Assembly: GCA_016187465.1 (NCBI GenBank)
Contig: JACPJQ010000007.1
Coordinates: 124,001 to 188,000 of the forward strand
Length of the DNA stretch: 64,000 bases
Source of the DNA: Candidatus Woesearchaeota archaeon
Lineage (GTDB): Archaea; Nanobdellota; Nanobdellia; Woesearchaeales; GW2011-AR4
Direction: 5' to 3'
Shown one piece after another: positions 40,711 to 48,126 of this stretch. The stretch's first letter is position 1. The number at the start of each line of letters is the position of its first letter. Both the position numbers and the translations under genes were made by a program. Below the pieces are notes generated by a model. The model was not told the DNA's origin. It saw only the letters and a list, made by a program, of their open reading frames with translations, and did not search any database.

Positions 40711-41844
40711 ATGCAGCAGTATAATGTAAAAGACGCAAAGAGGCATGAATCTGCGCATGACAGGAAAGTGAAGGAGTTAGAGGAAGAGCTCTCAACTACA
40801 AAGTACAACAAGAAAACCCAGGGCCATATAGGATTGGTGAAAGCCAAGCTCGCAAAAATAAAGGAGGAATTCCAAAGAAAATCCTCGGCAAAAGGCAAGG
40901 GCGAGGGATTCACTGTCAGGAGGACAGGGGACGCAACTATTATAATGGTCGGCTTTCCAAGCGTTGGAAAATCGACTTTGCTGAACGCAATCACAAATGC
41001 AAACTCCCCTGTAGGAGCTTATGCTTTCACTACATTAACCTGCATTCCGGGATTATTAGAATACAACCATGCAAAAATACAGGTTCTTGACGTGCCCGGG
41101 ATTGTGGAAGGCGCTGCAACAGGAAGGGGCAGAGGAAGGGAAGTTCTTGCCTGCGCGCAAAGCGCAGATCTTGTCATCGTCTTGCTTGATGTATTCGACC
41201 CAAGGCATGTTGAAGTGGTCAAAAATGAGATTTACGAAACTGGATTGAGGATGAACCAGAAGCCTCCTCAAGTGAGCATCAGCAGGAAGCCAAGAGGCGG
41301 AATTGATGTTGGCCTGACTGTTAAACTGACAAGATTGAATGAAGAAACCATAAAATCCATACTTAAAGAATTTAGATTGGAGAACTGCAGCATTGTGATA
41401 AGGGAAGACATAACTGACGACCAGCTGATTGATGTGATAGAAGGCAATAAAAAATACGTTCCAGCAATAGTTGTCCTGAACAAGATAGACATGATCGATG
41501 CAAAGGAGCTTGAAAAAATAAAAGCAATTGTAAAGCCTGACATCTGCGTTTCAGCTGAAAACAAGGAAAACACAGAAGAATTGAAAGAGCTGATTTTCAG
41601 GAAGCTTGATTTCATAAGGATTTACTGCAAGGAAGCCGGAAAAAAGGCTGATATGGAAGTGCCGCTGATAATGAGAAGAGGCAATACTCTAAGGGATGTC
41701 TGCATCAAGCTGCACAAGGACTTTGTCTCGAAGTTCAGGTTTGCAAGGGTTTGGGGCAGATCTGCAAGATTTCCCGGGATGGTTTTAAGGAAGCTTGAGC
41801 ATACTGTGCAGGATAATGACATTGTTGAAGTGCACGTGAGTTAG
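40711..41844 (+). CDS. DRG-family GTPase (developmentally regulated GTP-binding protein)
   Basis: Ribosome-associated GTPase of the OBG/DRG group. A basic helical N-terminus (KDAKRHESAHDRKVKELEEEL) is followed by the G domain: GFPSVGKSTLLNAIT (G1), DVPGIVEGAATGRGRG (G3) and VVLNKIDM (G4), with the S5D2L-like insertion. A C-terminal TGS domain (RRGNTLRDVCIKLHKDFVSKFRFARVWGRSARFPG...VEVHVS) completes it. Length 377 fits archaeal DRG. The stop overlaps the convergent gene by four bases. Confidence 0.93.
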   Translation: MQQYNVKDAKRHESAHDRKVKELEEELSTTKYNKKTQGHIGLVKAKLAKIKEEFQRKSSAKGKGEGFTVRRTGDATIIMVGFPSVGKSTLLNAITNANSPVGAYAFTTLTCIPGLLEYNHAKIQVLDVPGIVEGAATGRGRGREVLACAQSADLVIVLLDVFDPRHVEVVKNEIYETGLRMNQKPPQVSISRKPRGGIDVGLTVKLTRLNEETIKSILKEFRLENCSIVIREDITDDQLIDVIEGNKKYVPAIVVLNKIDMIDAKELEKIKAIVKPDICVSAENKENTEELKELIFRKLDFIRIYCKEAGKKADMEVPLIMRRGNTLRDVCIKLHKDFVSKFRFARVWGRSARFPGMVLRKLEHTVQDNDIVEVHVS

Positions 41845-42428
41845 ATAAGATATCTTTGCTCTGCTCCCGCATACATGAATGTTGCGATTTGTAATGGTAT
41901 GTTTGTTACCATCAGTAAACTTCCCGTACTTGTATTTCTAAGCTTTTCCCTGACCATTATAAGTTCCAAGTTTATTCTTTCATAGCCTTTCTCTACTGAA
42001 GTGGAATCCTGAGATAATAATACTGCAAATCGTTTTGGTTTTATTCTAAACAGTCCCAAACTATTGATATTATAAAATGGAGGCATTTGAGGTTTCAATG
42101 CATCCGGCCTTATCCTCTTTCCATTAAGGCTTTCTAAACTGTTCAGATAGTCTTCCAATGGCCCTAGTATTGGTTTAGTTAATGCATAAACTGAAAACCT
42201 GCATTTCTCTCCATTTCCAATCAACTCTCGCTTAATTTTCCATCCGTCATATTCAACAGTATGATTTTCAGAAGCTTCAAAAAGCTGTGTTATTTCCATG
42301 GAAGGTTTTTCTAATTCTATTTGATCATATAGTAGTTCCAATGGTATTTCCTTTCTTTCAAATCCTGTTATATAGAGTAGACTATATTTCTCCAATTCTC
42401 TCAACTTCAATGCCGCTTCAATTTTCAT
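41841..42428 (-). CDS. Unknown 195-residue protein divergent from the aromatic operon
   Basis: MKIEAALKLRELEKYSLLYITGFERKEIPLELLYDQIEL...; soluble, mixed alpha/beta, with no recognised motif. The C-terminal half includes FRIKPKRFAVLLSQDSTSVEKGYERINLELIMVREKL and ends in a hydrophobic MVTNIPLQIATFMYAGAEQRYLI. It shares its promoter region with the aromatic operon in divergent orientation, so it could be co-regulated, but its sequence gives no function. Confidence 0.55.
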   Translation of the reverse strand: MKIEAALKLRELEKYSLLYITGFERKEIPLELLYDQIELEKPSMEITQLFEASENHTVEYDGWKIKRELIGNGEKCRFSVYALTKPILGPLEDYLNSLESLNGKRIRPDALKPQMPPFYNINSLGLFRIKPKRFAVLLSQDSTSVEKGYERINLELIMVREKLRNTSTGSLLMVTNIPLQIATFMYAGAEQRYLI

Positions 42429-42475
42429 AGCTTATGGATGAATGTTGATGTAAATAAAAACATTTCCCCGCAACA

Positions 42476-42483
42476 TTTAAATA
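42476..42483 (+). promoter_or_regulatory. TATA box of the aromatic operon
   Basis: TTTAAATA. With archaeal spacing the transcript should start near 42504-42507, only about 5-8 bases before the ATG of the aromatic-rich leader ORF (42512). This puts the leader ORF first on the operon mRNA. The nearly symmetric ATTTAAAT could also serve the divergent gene at 42428. Confidence 0.6.
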
Positions 42484-42511
42484 CCAATTCATCTTACCAA
42501 CTGAAACTAAA

Positions 42512-42607
42512 ATGCGTCGAATAGAAAACTTAATGGCACAGATTGGATTTGCTTTCTACAGGTTGTTTTCCAGCTTTAAGTACTTCTTTTTTTATTTTAA
42601 GTTTTGA
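42512..42607 (+). CDS. Putative Phe/Tyr-rich leader peptide of the aromatic amino acid operon
   Basis: Thirty-one codons encoding MRRIENLMAQIGFAFYRLF... and ending KYFFFYFKF. Nine Phe and three Tyr make 12 of 31 residues aromatic, and seven of the last nine are. It resembles the E. coli pheST leader in its FFFYF run. It is the first ORF after the operon's TATA box, ends 213 bases before the DAHP synthase gene, and its stop codon merges with the 5' arm of a hairpin (42606-42636). A ribosome waiting at the Phe/Tyr codons would cover that arm. Control by Phe/Tyr-tRNA charging is inferred. An alternative is a membrane microprotein or a chance ORF in T-rich DNA. Confidence 0.6.
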   Translation: MRRIENLMAQIGFAFYRLFSSFKYFFFYFKF

Positions 42608-42636
42608 TTAGCTTCTGTTCTAAAAGAACGCTAATC
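42606..42636 (+). promoter_or_regulatory. Hairpin 1 overlapping the leader-peptide stop codon
   Basis: GATTAGC (42606-42612) pairs with GCTAATC (42630-42636), and inside it GTTCT-AAA-AGAAC (42617-42629) forms a second stem after a four-base bulge, 12 bp in all. It starts in the TGA of the leader ORF. No T run follows directly, so simple intrinsic termination is not obvious. It may act through another fold, mRNA processing or ribosome access. Confidence 0.65.
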
Positions 42637-42673
42637 TCATTGTCCTGACATGATAAAAAACTAAACCGATAAA

Positions 42674-42715
42674 ATGATGAAAAACAGCATTAATGAAAAA
42701 TGGATGTATGGGTGA
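42674..42715 (+). other. Mini-ORF 2 in the aromatic operon leader
   Basis: Thirteen codons, MMKNSINEKWMYG, with Trp and Tyr among the last four residues. Its stop (42713-42715) abuts the 5' arm of hairpin 2 exactly, repeating the layout of leader ORF 1 and hairpin 1. It has no clear ribosome-binding site. It is short enough to be chance; listed because of the repeated layout. Confidence 0.3.
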
Positions 42716-42745
42716 GGTAAAAATCAATGGCAGAAGATTTTTACC
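42716..42745 (+). promoter_or_regulatory. Hairpin 2 in the aromatic operon leader
   Basis: GGTAAAAATC (42716-42725) pairs perfectly with GATTTTTACC (42736-42745) over a ten-base loop. The 5' arm contains part of a GGTGAGGT ribosome-binding-like sequence for mini-ORF 3, and the loop holds its ATG, so folding would hide the start. A 3' T5 run lies inside the stem. CATTAAT/ATTAATG (42688-42694/42754-42760) can form an outer stem. Confidence 0.6.
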
Positions 42746-42792
42746 GAGCGCAAATTAATGTTCCGAAGGAACCGATTGAAAATATGATTTAA
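42727..42792 (+). other. Mini-ORF 3 in the aromatic operon leader
   Basis: Twenty-one codons, MAEDFYRAQINVPKEPIENM plus one Ile, preceded by GGTGAGGT about eight bases upstream. It begins in the loop of hairpin 2 and ends 28 bases before the DAHP synthase ATG. It contains one Phe-Tyr pair early. A GTTCC-GAA-GGAAC hairpin (42760-42772) lies inside it. Translation is plausible but unproven. Confidence 0.35.
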
Positions 42793-42820
42793 TCAAAAAT
42801 ATTATGGCAAAGGTGGGAAA

Positions 42821-43834
42821 ATGATTGTGGTGATGAAAAAAAACGCAACAGAGCATCAGATAGAAAAAGTTGTTGAAAAAATAAAGGAAAGCGGGCTAAA
42901 GGCGCACTTGTCAAAAGGAGAGATTGTGACAATAATCGGAATTATAGGCGATGAAAGGAAAGTCCCTGAATCGCAGATAAGGGCGATTGAAGGCGTGGAA
43001 AAGCTGATGCCCATTCTGGCTCCTTACAAGCTGGCAAGCAGGGACTTTAAGCCCGACAACACCGTTATAAGCGTTGACGGAGTCAAAATAGGCTCAAATG
43101 AAGTTGTCATTATGGCAGGGCCATGCTCTGTTGAAAGCAAAGAGCAGATTATAGAAACAGCAAAAGCAATTAAAAAGGCAGGCGCGCATATACTGAGAGG
43201 AGGAGCTTTCAAGCCAAGGACATCCCCATATTCCTTTCAGGGCTTGGGAGAGGAAGGCCTGAAATTCCTGAAAGAAGCAAAGGAAGAAACCGGAATGCCA
43301 ATAATAACAGAGGTTATGGACACAAGGAATGTTGCCTTAGTTTGCAAATACGCTGACATTCTCCAGATAGGGGCAAGAAACATGCAGAACTATGACCTGC
43401 TGAAAGAAGTTGGAAAATGCAAGCACCCTGTTTTGCTGAAAAGAGGCATGTCAGCAACAATAAATGAATGGCTGATGAGCGCGGAATACATAATGGCTGA
43501 AGGCAACCATAACGTCATTTTATGCGAAAGGGGAATAAGGACATTTGAAACTGCCACAAGAAATACTCTTGATCTTAATGCAGTGCCTGCTGTCAAGGAA
43601 TTAACTCATTTGCCTGTTGTTGTTGACCCCAGCCACGGCACAGGCAGGTACACTTTAGTAAGCCCAATGAGCAAGGCTGCTGTTGCTGCAGGAGCAGACG
43701 GCCTGATTATAGAGGTCCATACAAATCCGGAAAAATCTGTCAGCGATGCAGACCAGACAATAAGCGTCAGTAGATTTGAGAAGTTGATGAATGAATTAAG
43801 ATTAATAGCGAATGTCATAGGAAGAAAAGTATAG
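42821..43834 (+). CDS. aroF: 3-deoxy-7-phosphoheptulonate (DAHP) synthase
   Basis: First step of the shikimate pathway: phosphoenolpyruvate plus erythrose 4-phosphate gives DAHP. An N-terminal ferredoxin-like regulatory domain (about 1-70, [21 protein letters not shown]) is like that of Thermotoga-type enzymes, where it confers feedback inhibition by Tyr or Phe. It is followed by a TIM barrel with [45 protein letters not shown] and VDPSHGTGR. Metal and substrate residues are intact. GGTGG lies about six bases before ATG. It is the first enzyme gene of an operon of at least eleven. Confidence 0.95.
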   Translation: MIVVMKKNATEHQIEKVVEKIKESGLKAHLSKGEIVTIIGIIGDERKVPESQIRAIEGVEKLMPILAPYKLASRDFKPDNTVISVDGVKIGSNEVVIMAGPCSVESKEQIIETAKAIKKAGAHILRGGAFKPRTSPYSFQGLGEEGLKFLKEAKEETGMPIITEVMDTRNVALVCKYADILQIGARNMQNYDLLKEVGKCKHPVLLKRGMSATINEWLMSAEYIMAEGNHNVILCERGIRTFETATRNTLDLNAVPAVKELTHLPVVVDPSHGTGRYTLVSPMSKAAVAAGADGLIIEVHTNPEKSVSDADQTISVSRFEKLMNELRLIANVIGRKV

Positions 43835-43837
43835 AAA

Positions 43838-44926
43838 ATGGAAACTGTTGGGGTTCAATTAAAGGAAGAAACAGATAATTCATACGACATTCTGATAGAC
43901 GGTGGTTTATTCAATAATTTGGCTGCAGAGTTAAAAAACAAGCCCTTAGGAAATGCGTATGCAATAATAACAGATTCCAATGTCGGCAAAATTTACGGGA
44001 AAAAATTGGTTAAGAATTTTCAAAATAAAAATTTGCATGCGCATTTAATCACTTTTCCTGCAGGAGAAAAAAGCAAGAACAGAAAAATAAAGGAAAAAAT
44101 AGAGAATGATATGCTCAAGCTGGCTTTTGGCAGAGACACTTGCGTCATTGCCCTTGGAGGAGGTGTTGCGGGGGACGTTGCTGGTTTTGTGGCAGCAACT
44201 TACATGAGAGGAATTCCATACATACAAGTTCCAACTAGTCTGCTGGCGATGGTTGACAGCTCGATTGGCGGAAAGGTAGGAGTTGATACAGAATACGCAA
44301 AAAATTCCATAGGTGCTTTTTACCAGCCTAAAAAGGTCATTATAGACTTGAATTTCCTGAAAACCCTGCCAAAAGAGGAGTTGGCAAATGGCTTGGCTGA
44401 AATAATAAAGCACGCTTTGATTAAAAACAAGGACTTTTTCCATTTTCTTGAGAAGAATATTGATGATATGCTTAAACTTGATTTTGAATTGCTAAAAAAA
44501 ACCATCAAAAAGAGCTGCGAGATAAAAGCTTCTGTTGTAATGCAAGATGAAAAAGAAAAAGGCATGAGAAGAATCCTCAATTACGGCCATACAATAGGGC
44601 ATGCTATTGAGTCTGCACTGAATTACGGAATAAGCCACGGAAATGCAATTGCAATCGGCATGTCGTACGCCGCAAAGCTGTCCGCAAAACTCGGATTTTT
44701 GCATGAAGGCTCTGTGATAAGGCAGAATAACCTGCTTGGGCATATTGGATTGCCGCACAGGCTGAGCCATCACAAACTAAAGCCTAAAAAAATTCTGGAA
44801 TATGCGCAATATGACAAAAAGATAATAAATGGAAGAATAAATTTTATTTTGCTTAAATCCATAGGTGATGCTTTTATTTCTGACAAAGTAACGATAGACG
44901 ACATTAAAAAAATCATGGAAGAATAA
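43838..44926 (+). CDS. aroB: 3-dehydroquinate synthase
   Basis: NAD-dependent cyclisation of DAHP to 3-dehydroquinate. Motifs: [16 protein letters not shown] (NAD-binding region), [53 protein letters not shown] (core signature) and [16 protein letters not shown] with [15 protein letters not shown] (zinc ligands). The 362-residue length is normal for the bacterial-type enzyme. Many euryarchaea use a different route to dehydroquinate, so this lineage follows the classical pathway. It starts three bases after the preceding stop. Confidence 0.95.
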   Translation: METVGVQLKEETDNSYDILIDGGLFNNLAAELKNKPLGNAYAIITDSNVGKIYGKKLVKNFQNKNLHAHLITFPAGEKSKNRKIKEKIENDMLKLAFGRDTCVIALGGGVAGDVAGFVAATYMRGIPYIQVPTSLLAMVDSSIGGKVGVDTEYAKNSIGAFYQPKKVIIDLNFLKTLPKEELANGLAEIIKHALIKNKDFFHFLEKNIDDMLKLDFELLKKTIKKSCEIKASVVMQDEKEKGMRRILNYGHTIGHAIESALNYGISHGNAIAIGMSYAAKLSAKLGFLHEGSVIRQNNLLGHIGLPHRLSHHKLKPKKILEYAQYDKKIINGRINFILLKSIGDAFISDKVTIDDIKKIMEE

Positions 44927-44928
44927 AA

Positions 44929-45525
44929 ATGCTTGCGGCAGTGATAACGGCAAAGGACATTGAAAATGCTGTTGTGGACATAAAGAAGGCTGATAACGCT
45001 GATTTAGTTGAGCTAAGGCTGGATTATTTGAGAGAAATGGAACTATCAAAATTGAATATGATGGTTAAACGCTGCAAAAAACCCGTTATCGTGACAAACA
45101 GAAAAAAGGATGAAGGCGGATTTTTTAATGGAGATGAAGACGAAAGAATTCAACTGCTGACAAAAGCTCTGGAGTTTGGAGCGGACTACATCGATATTGA
45201 ATATTCATCGGACAAAAAACAGCTGAAAAAAATAATCAAAAACAGACAATATACAAAGATGATTGTTTCTTATCATAATTTAAAAGAAACGCCAGATAAC
45301 ATCAGTGTAGTATACAAAAACATAAAAAAATTAAACCCGGACATAATAAAGATTGTGACAGATGCCAATTCTGTTACTGATAACTTTAAAATTTTTAATT
45401 TGATAAAAACGGCAAATAAGGAGAAAAAAGGAATAATAGCTTTTTGCACTGGTTCCTATGGGCAATTTAGCAGTACGCCTCAACGGGAAAAGGCAAGGAA
45501 TCTGCACCAGGGCAGCTTACAATAG
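44929..45525 (+). CDS. aroD: 3-dehydroquinate dehydratase, type I; frame broken near the C-terminus
   Basis: Dehydrates 3-dehydroquinate. DLVELRLDYL, FFNGDEDERIQLL, YIDIEYSS, MIVSYHNLKETP (catalytic His) and IIKIVTDANSVTDN (Schiff-base Lys) mark type I. After IIAFCTGSYGQFS the frame reads a meaningless tail (TPQREKARNLHQGSLQ) to a stop at 45525. The expected ending GKESAPGQLTIDELNNIYRIKKL is encoded at 45492-45557 in the -1 frame, which is also the aroE frame and runs into aroE without a stop. So a shift between 45471 and 45525 would yield a dehydratase-dehydrogenase fusion. The stretch GGGAAAAGG (45485-45493) is a possible slip site. Sequencing error or mutation are alternatives. Confidence 0.85.
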   Translation: MLAAVITAKDIENAVVDIKKADNADLVELRLDYLREMELSKLNMMVKRCKKPVIVTNRKKDEGGFFNGDEDERIQLLTKALEFGADYIDIEYSSDKKQLKKIIKNRQYTKMIVSYHNLKETPDNISVVYKNIKKLNPDIIKIVTDANSVTDNFKIFNLIKTANKEKKGIIAFCTGSYGQFSSTPQREKARNLHQGSLQ

Positions 45526-45557
45526 ACGAGCTTAACAATATTTACAGAATTAAAAAA

Positions 45558-46382
45558 TTGAATAAAAAAACTAAGATTGCTGGACTAGTAGGCAATCCTG
45601 TCGATCATTCATGGTCGCATGTAATGCACAATGCGGCATTTGACGCGTTAAACATAAATGCTGCTTACTTGAAATTCAAAGTTGATAAACTGGAAGAATT
45701 CATTGATTATTTTAGGAGTTTGAATATTATGGGGTTCAGCGTGACCATTCCACACAAGATGGAAGCGATGAAATATTTAGATAAAATTGACAATAAAGCA
45801 AAAAAAATAGGGGCTGTGAATACCATTGTAGCCAGAAACAATAAATTGATTGGCTGTAACACTGATTGTGATGGAGCAGTCAAGGCATTGAAATCAAAAA
45901 CGAGTTTAAACAGAAAGAACGCCGTCATTTTGGGGGCGGGAGGGTCGGCACGGGCACTGGCTTACGGTTTAAGTGAGAATGGCGCTAATGTTACTATTTT
46001 AAACAGAACAGCTGAAAAGGCAAAGTCCATTGCAGAAGATTTTGAATGCGGTTACGGCCCACTAAAAGATTTAAAAAACATTAAATATGACATATTAATT
46101 AATACAACGCCTGTTGGAATGCACCCGAATGCGGATATCTCCCCAATACCTAAAAATCTTATCAATAAAGGCTCTGTTGTCTTTGACATAGTTTTTAACC
46201 CTTATAAAACAAAGCTATTGGAATTTGCTGAAAAAAACGGCTGCGCTACAATTCATGGAATAGAGATGCTAATCAATGGCAATGCTTTGCAATTTGAATT
46301 ATGGACCGGAAAGAATGCCCCTGTTCAATTAATGAGAAAAAAAGTCATGGATTGTATGAAAAATGCTGGCAATAAAAACTAA
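45558..46382 (+). CDS. aroE: Shikimate dehydrogenase
   Basis: Reduces 3-dehydroshikimate to shikimate with NADPH. GLVGNPVDHSWSHVMHNAAFDAL binds substrate, GFSVTIPHKMEAM holds the catalytic Lys, NTDCDGAVKAL the Asp, and GAGGSARALAYGL the nucleotide site; MLINGNALQFELWTG closes the fold. The listed start is TTG at 45558. The frame is open upstream to 45471 and encodes the missing C-terminus of the dehydratase, so the native protein may begin as an AroD-AroE fusion. It overlaps aroA by 20 bases. Confidence 0.93.
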   Translation: MNKKTKIAGLVGNPVDHSWSHVMHNAAFDALNINAAYLKFKVDKLEEFIDYFRSLNIMGFSVTIPHKMEAMKYLDKIDNKAKKIGAVNTIVARNNKLIGCNTDCDGAVKALKSKTSLNRKNAVILGAGGSARALAYGLSENGANVTILNRTAEKAKSIAEDFECGYGPLKDLKNIKYDILINTTPVGMHPNADISPIPKNLINKGSVVFDIVFNPYKTKLLEFAEKNGCATIHGIEMLINGNALQFELWTGKNAPVQLMRKKVMDCMKNAGNKN

Positions 46383-47619
46383 GAAATTTGTGAATGCAAC
46401 AATTGAAGCCCCTCCGTCAAAGAGCTACACCCAGAGGGCTTTGGTGATTGCTGCTTTGGCTAAAGGAAAATCTGTAATAAAAAATCCGCTGTTCAGCGAC
46501 GACACGTATTATATGATTCAGGCTTTGAAAAATTTCGGGGTTAAAATATGGAGAAATGGAAGTAATATTGTTATAAATGGTGCAAACGGCATGTTAAAAC
46601 AGCCCAAAAGCATCATTTATGTCGGAAATGCCGGCACTGCAATGCGCTTTCTTGCAACTATTGCGGCAGTTTCAGAAGGCGAAACAACAATAACAGGAGA
46701 CAAAAGGATGCAGCAAAGGCCAATTCAGGATTTGCTTGACGCTTTGGGCAGTTTGGGAGTCAGATGTGAAAGCAATAAAGGCTTTCCGCCTATAAAAATC
46801 TACGGCGGCTCATTTAATGGCGGCAGCATAAAACTAAGCGGAGGCACAAGCAGCCAGTATCTTTCGTCTATTTTGATGTGCGCGCCTTACGCAAATAAAA
46901 ATGTCACGATAAACTTAAATGGAAAATTGGCATCAGAACCTTACGTGGACATTACTATTGATGCCATGAAAAAATTCGGAGTCAATGCTAAGTGCATCAA
47001 TCACAAAAAATTCATTGTAAAAAACAGCAAAAAATACAAAGCAAAAAATTACAAAATTGAAGGTGATGCGACAAATGCAAGCTACTTCTTTGCAGCAGCT
47101 GCGGTCACAAAAGGAAAAATAATGGTAAAGAATATAAATCCCAACTCCAAACAAGGAGATATAAAGTTTGTTGGCGTGCTTAAGAGAATGGGGTGTGGCG
47201 TTAAAAGGGGGAAAAACTTCATTCAGGTGGAGGGCCATAGCCTTAAGAGCATAGATGTTGACATGAACGAGATGCCGGATATTGTGCCAACTCTGGCTGT
47301 GGCAAGCTTGTTCGCTGATTCAACAACTGTAATAAGAAACGCGCCAAACTTAAGGCTTAAGGAAACTGACAGGTTAAAGGCACTGGCGTTTGAATTGAGA
47401 AAGATAGGCGCCAATGTCGAGGAGCTGCAGGACGGGCTGAGAATAAAGAGAAGAAGGCTGCAAAAAGCAATAATTGAAACTTATAATGATCATAGAATAG
47501 CTATGAGCTTTGCAGTTGCCGGGCTGGCCATAAATGGCATAAGGATAAAAAACCCTGCCTGCGTAAGCAAATCATTTCCTGACTTTTGGAAAAAATTTAA
47601 CGAAATGTGCAAAAAATGA
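46363..47619 (+). CDS. aroA: 3-phosphoshikimate 1-carboxyvinyltransferase (EPSP synthase)
   Basis: Adds enolpyruvate from PEP to shikimate 3-phosphate. APPSKSYTQRALVIAAL is the N-terminal signature, NAGTAMRFLATIAA the PEP-binding loop, SSQYLSSILMCAPYA the shikimate site, and RLKETDRLKALAFELRKIGA with DHRIAMSFAVAGL the second half. The 418-residue length is typical. The ATG at 46363 lies inside aroE; the overlap of 20 bases suggests coupled translation. The GNAGTAMR loop has the ancestral glyphosate-sensitive type sequence, judging by the Gly-Asn-Ala-Gly-Thr pattern. Confidence 0.95.
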   Translation: MLAIKTKKFVNATIEAPPSKSYTQRALVIAALAKGKSVIKNPLFSDDTYYMIQALKNFGVKIWRNGSNIVINGANGMLKQPKSIIYVGNAGTAMRFLATIAAVSEGETTITGDKRMQQRPIQDLLDALGSLGVRCESNKGFPPIKIYGGSFNGGSIKLSGGTSSQYLSSILMCAPYANKNVTINLNGKLASEPYVDITIDAMKKFGVNAKCINHKKFIVKNSKKYKAKNYKIEGDATNASYFFAAAAVTKGKIMVKNINPNSKQGDIKFVGVLKRMGCGVKRGKNFIQVEGHSLKSIDVDMNEMPDIVPTLAVASLFADSTTVIRNAPNLRLKETDRLKALAFELRKIGANVEELQDGLRIKRRRLQKAIIETYNDHRIAMSFAVAGLAINGIRIKNPACVSKSFPDFWKKFNEMCKK

Positions 47620-48125
47620 ACATAGCGCTTATAGGATTCAGGGGAACGGGCAAAACAACTATAGGAAAATTATTGTCGAAAAAACTTGATAAAAAGCTTA
47701 TTTCCAGCGATGGGGAGGTAGAAAAAAGAACGAAGATGAGCATAGCAAAATTTGTGAAAAAACATGGATGGGATAGATTCCGGGAGCTGGAATCAGAGGT
47801 TATAGAAGGCATGAGTGATCTTGACGAATGCGTCTTTGACACAGGCGGCGGCATTATTATGAGAAATGAGAATATAATAAACTTAAAGAAAAACGGATTG
47901 ATTGTGCTGCTGACAGCTGACATAAAGGCAATAACAAGCAGGCTGAGAAACAGCAAAAGGCCTGCCCTGACAAAAAGCAGTTATCTTGATGAAATAAAGG
48001 ATGTCCTGAATGAACGGGAAGAAAAATACAAAAAAGCAGCCGATTACTCAATTGACACTTCCAGATTATCGCCAGAAGAGGCATGCGACTTAATAACTCA
48101 TTTTGTTCAGACGGAGCTTCAGTAA
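47616..48125 (+). CDS. aroK: Shikimate kinase, bacterial (P-loop) type
   Basis: Phosphorylates shikimate at O3. It is the NMP-kinase-like bacterial/plant type: GFRGTGKTTIGKLLSKKL (Walker A), SSDGEVEKRTKMSIAKFVKKHGWDRFRELESEVI (shikimate-binding Asp and Arg), VFDTGGGIIM and the lid SKRPALT. Most archaea with this step use an unrelated GHMP-family kinase, so this gene points to transfer or an unusual lineage. ATG 47616 overlaps the aroA stop by four bases (ATGA). The ORF's GTG at 47607 is rejected. Confidence 0.93.
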   Translation: MNIALIGFRGTGKTTIGKLLSKKLDKKLISSDGEVEKRTKMSIAKFVKKHGWDRFRELESEVIEGMSDLDECVFDTGGGIIMRNENIINLKKNGLIVLLTADIKAITSRLRNSKRPALTKSSYLDEIKDVLNEREEKYKKAADYSIDTSRLSPEEACDLITHFVQTELQ

Positions 48126-48126
48126 G

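Noticed and set aside
42606..42640. Hairpin 1 as a standard intrinsic terminator
   Set aside because: No T run follows it within about ten bases, so termination by this element alone is not supported by the sequence.
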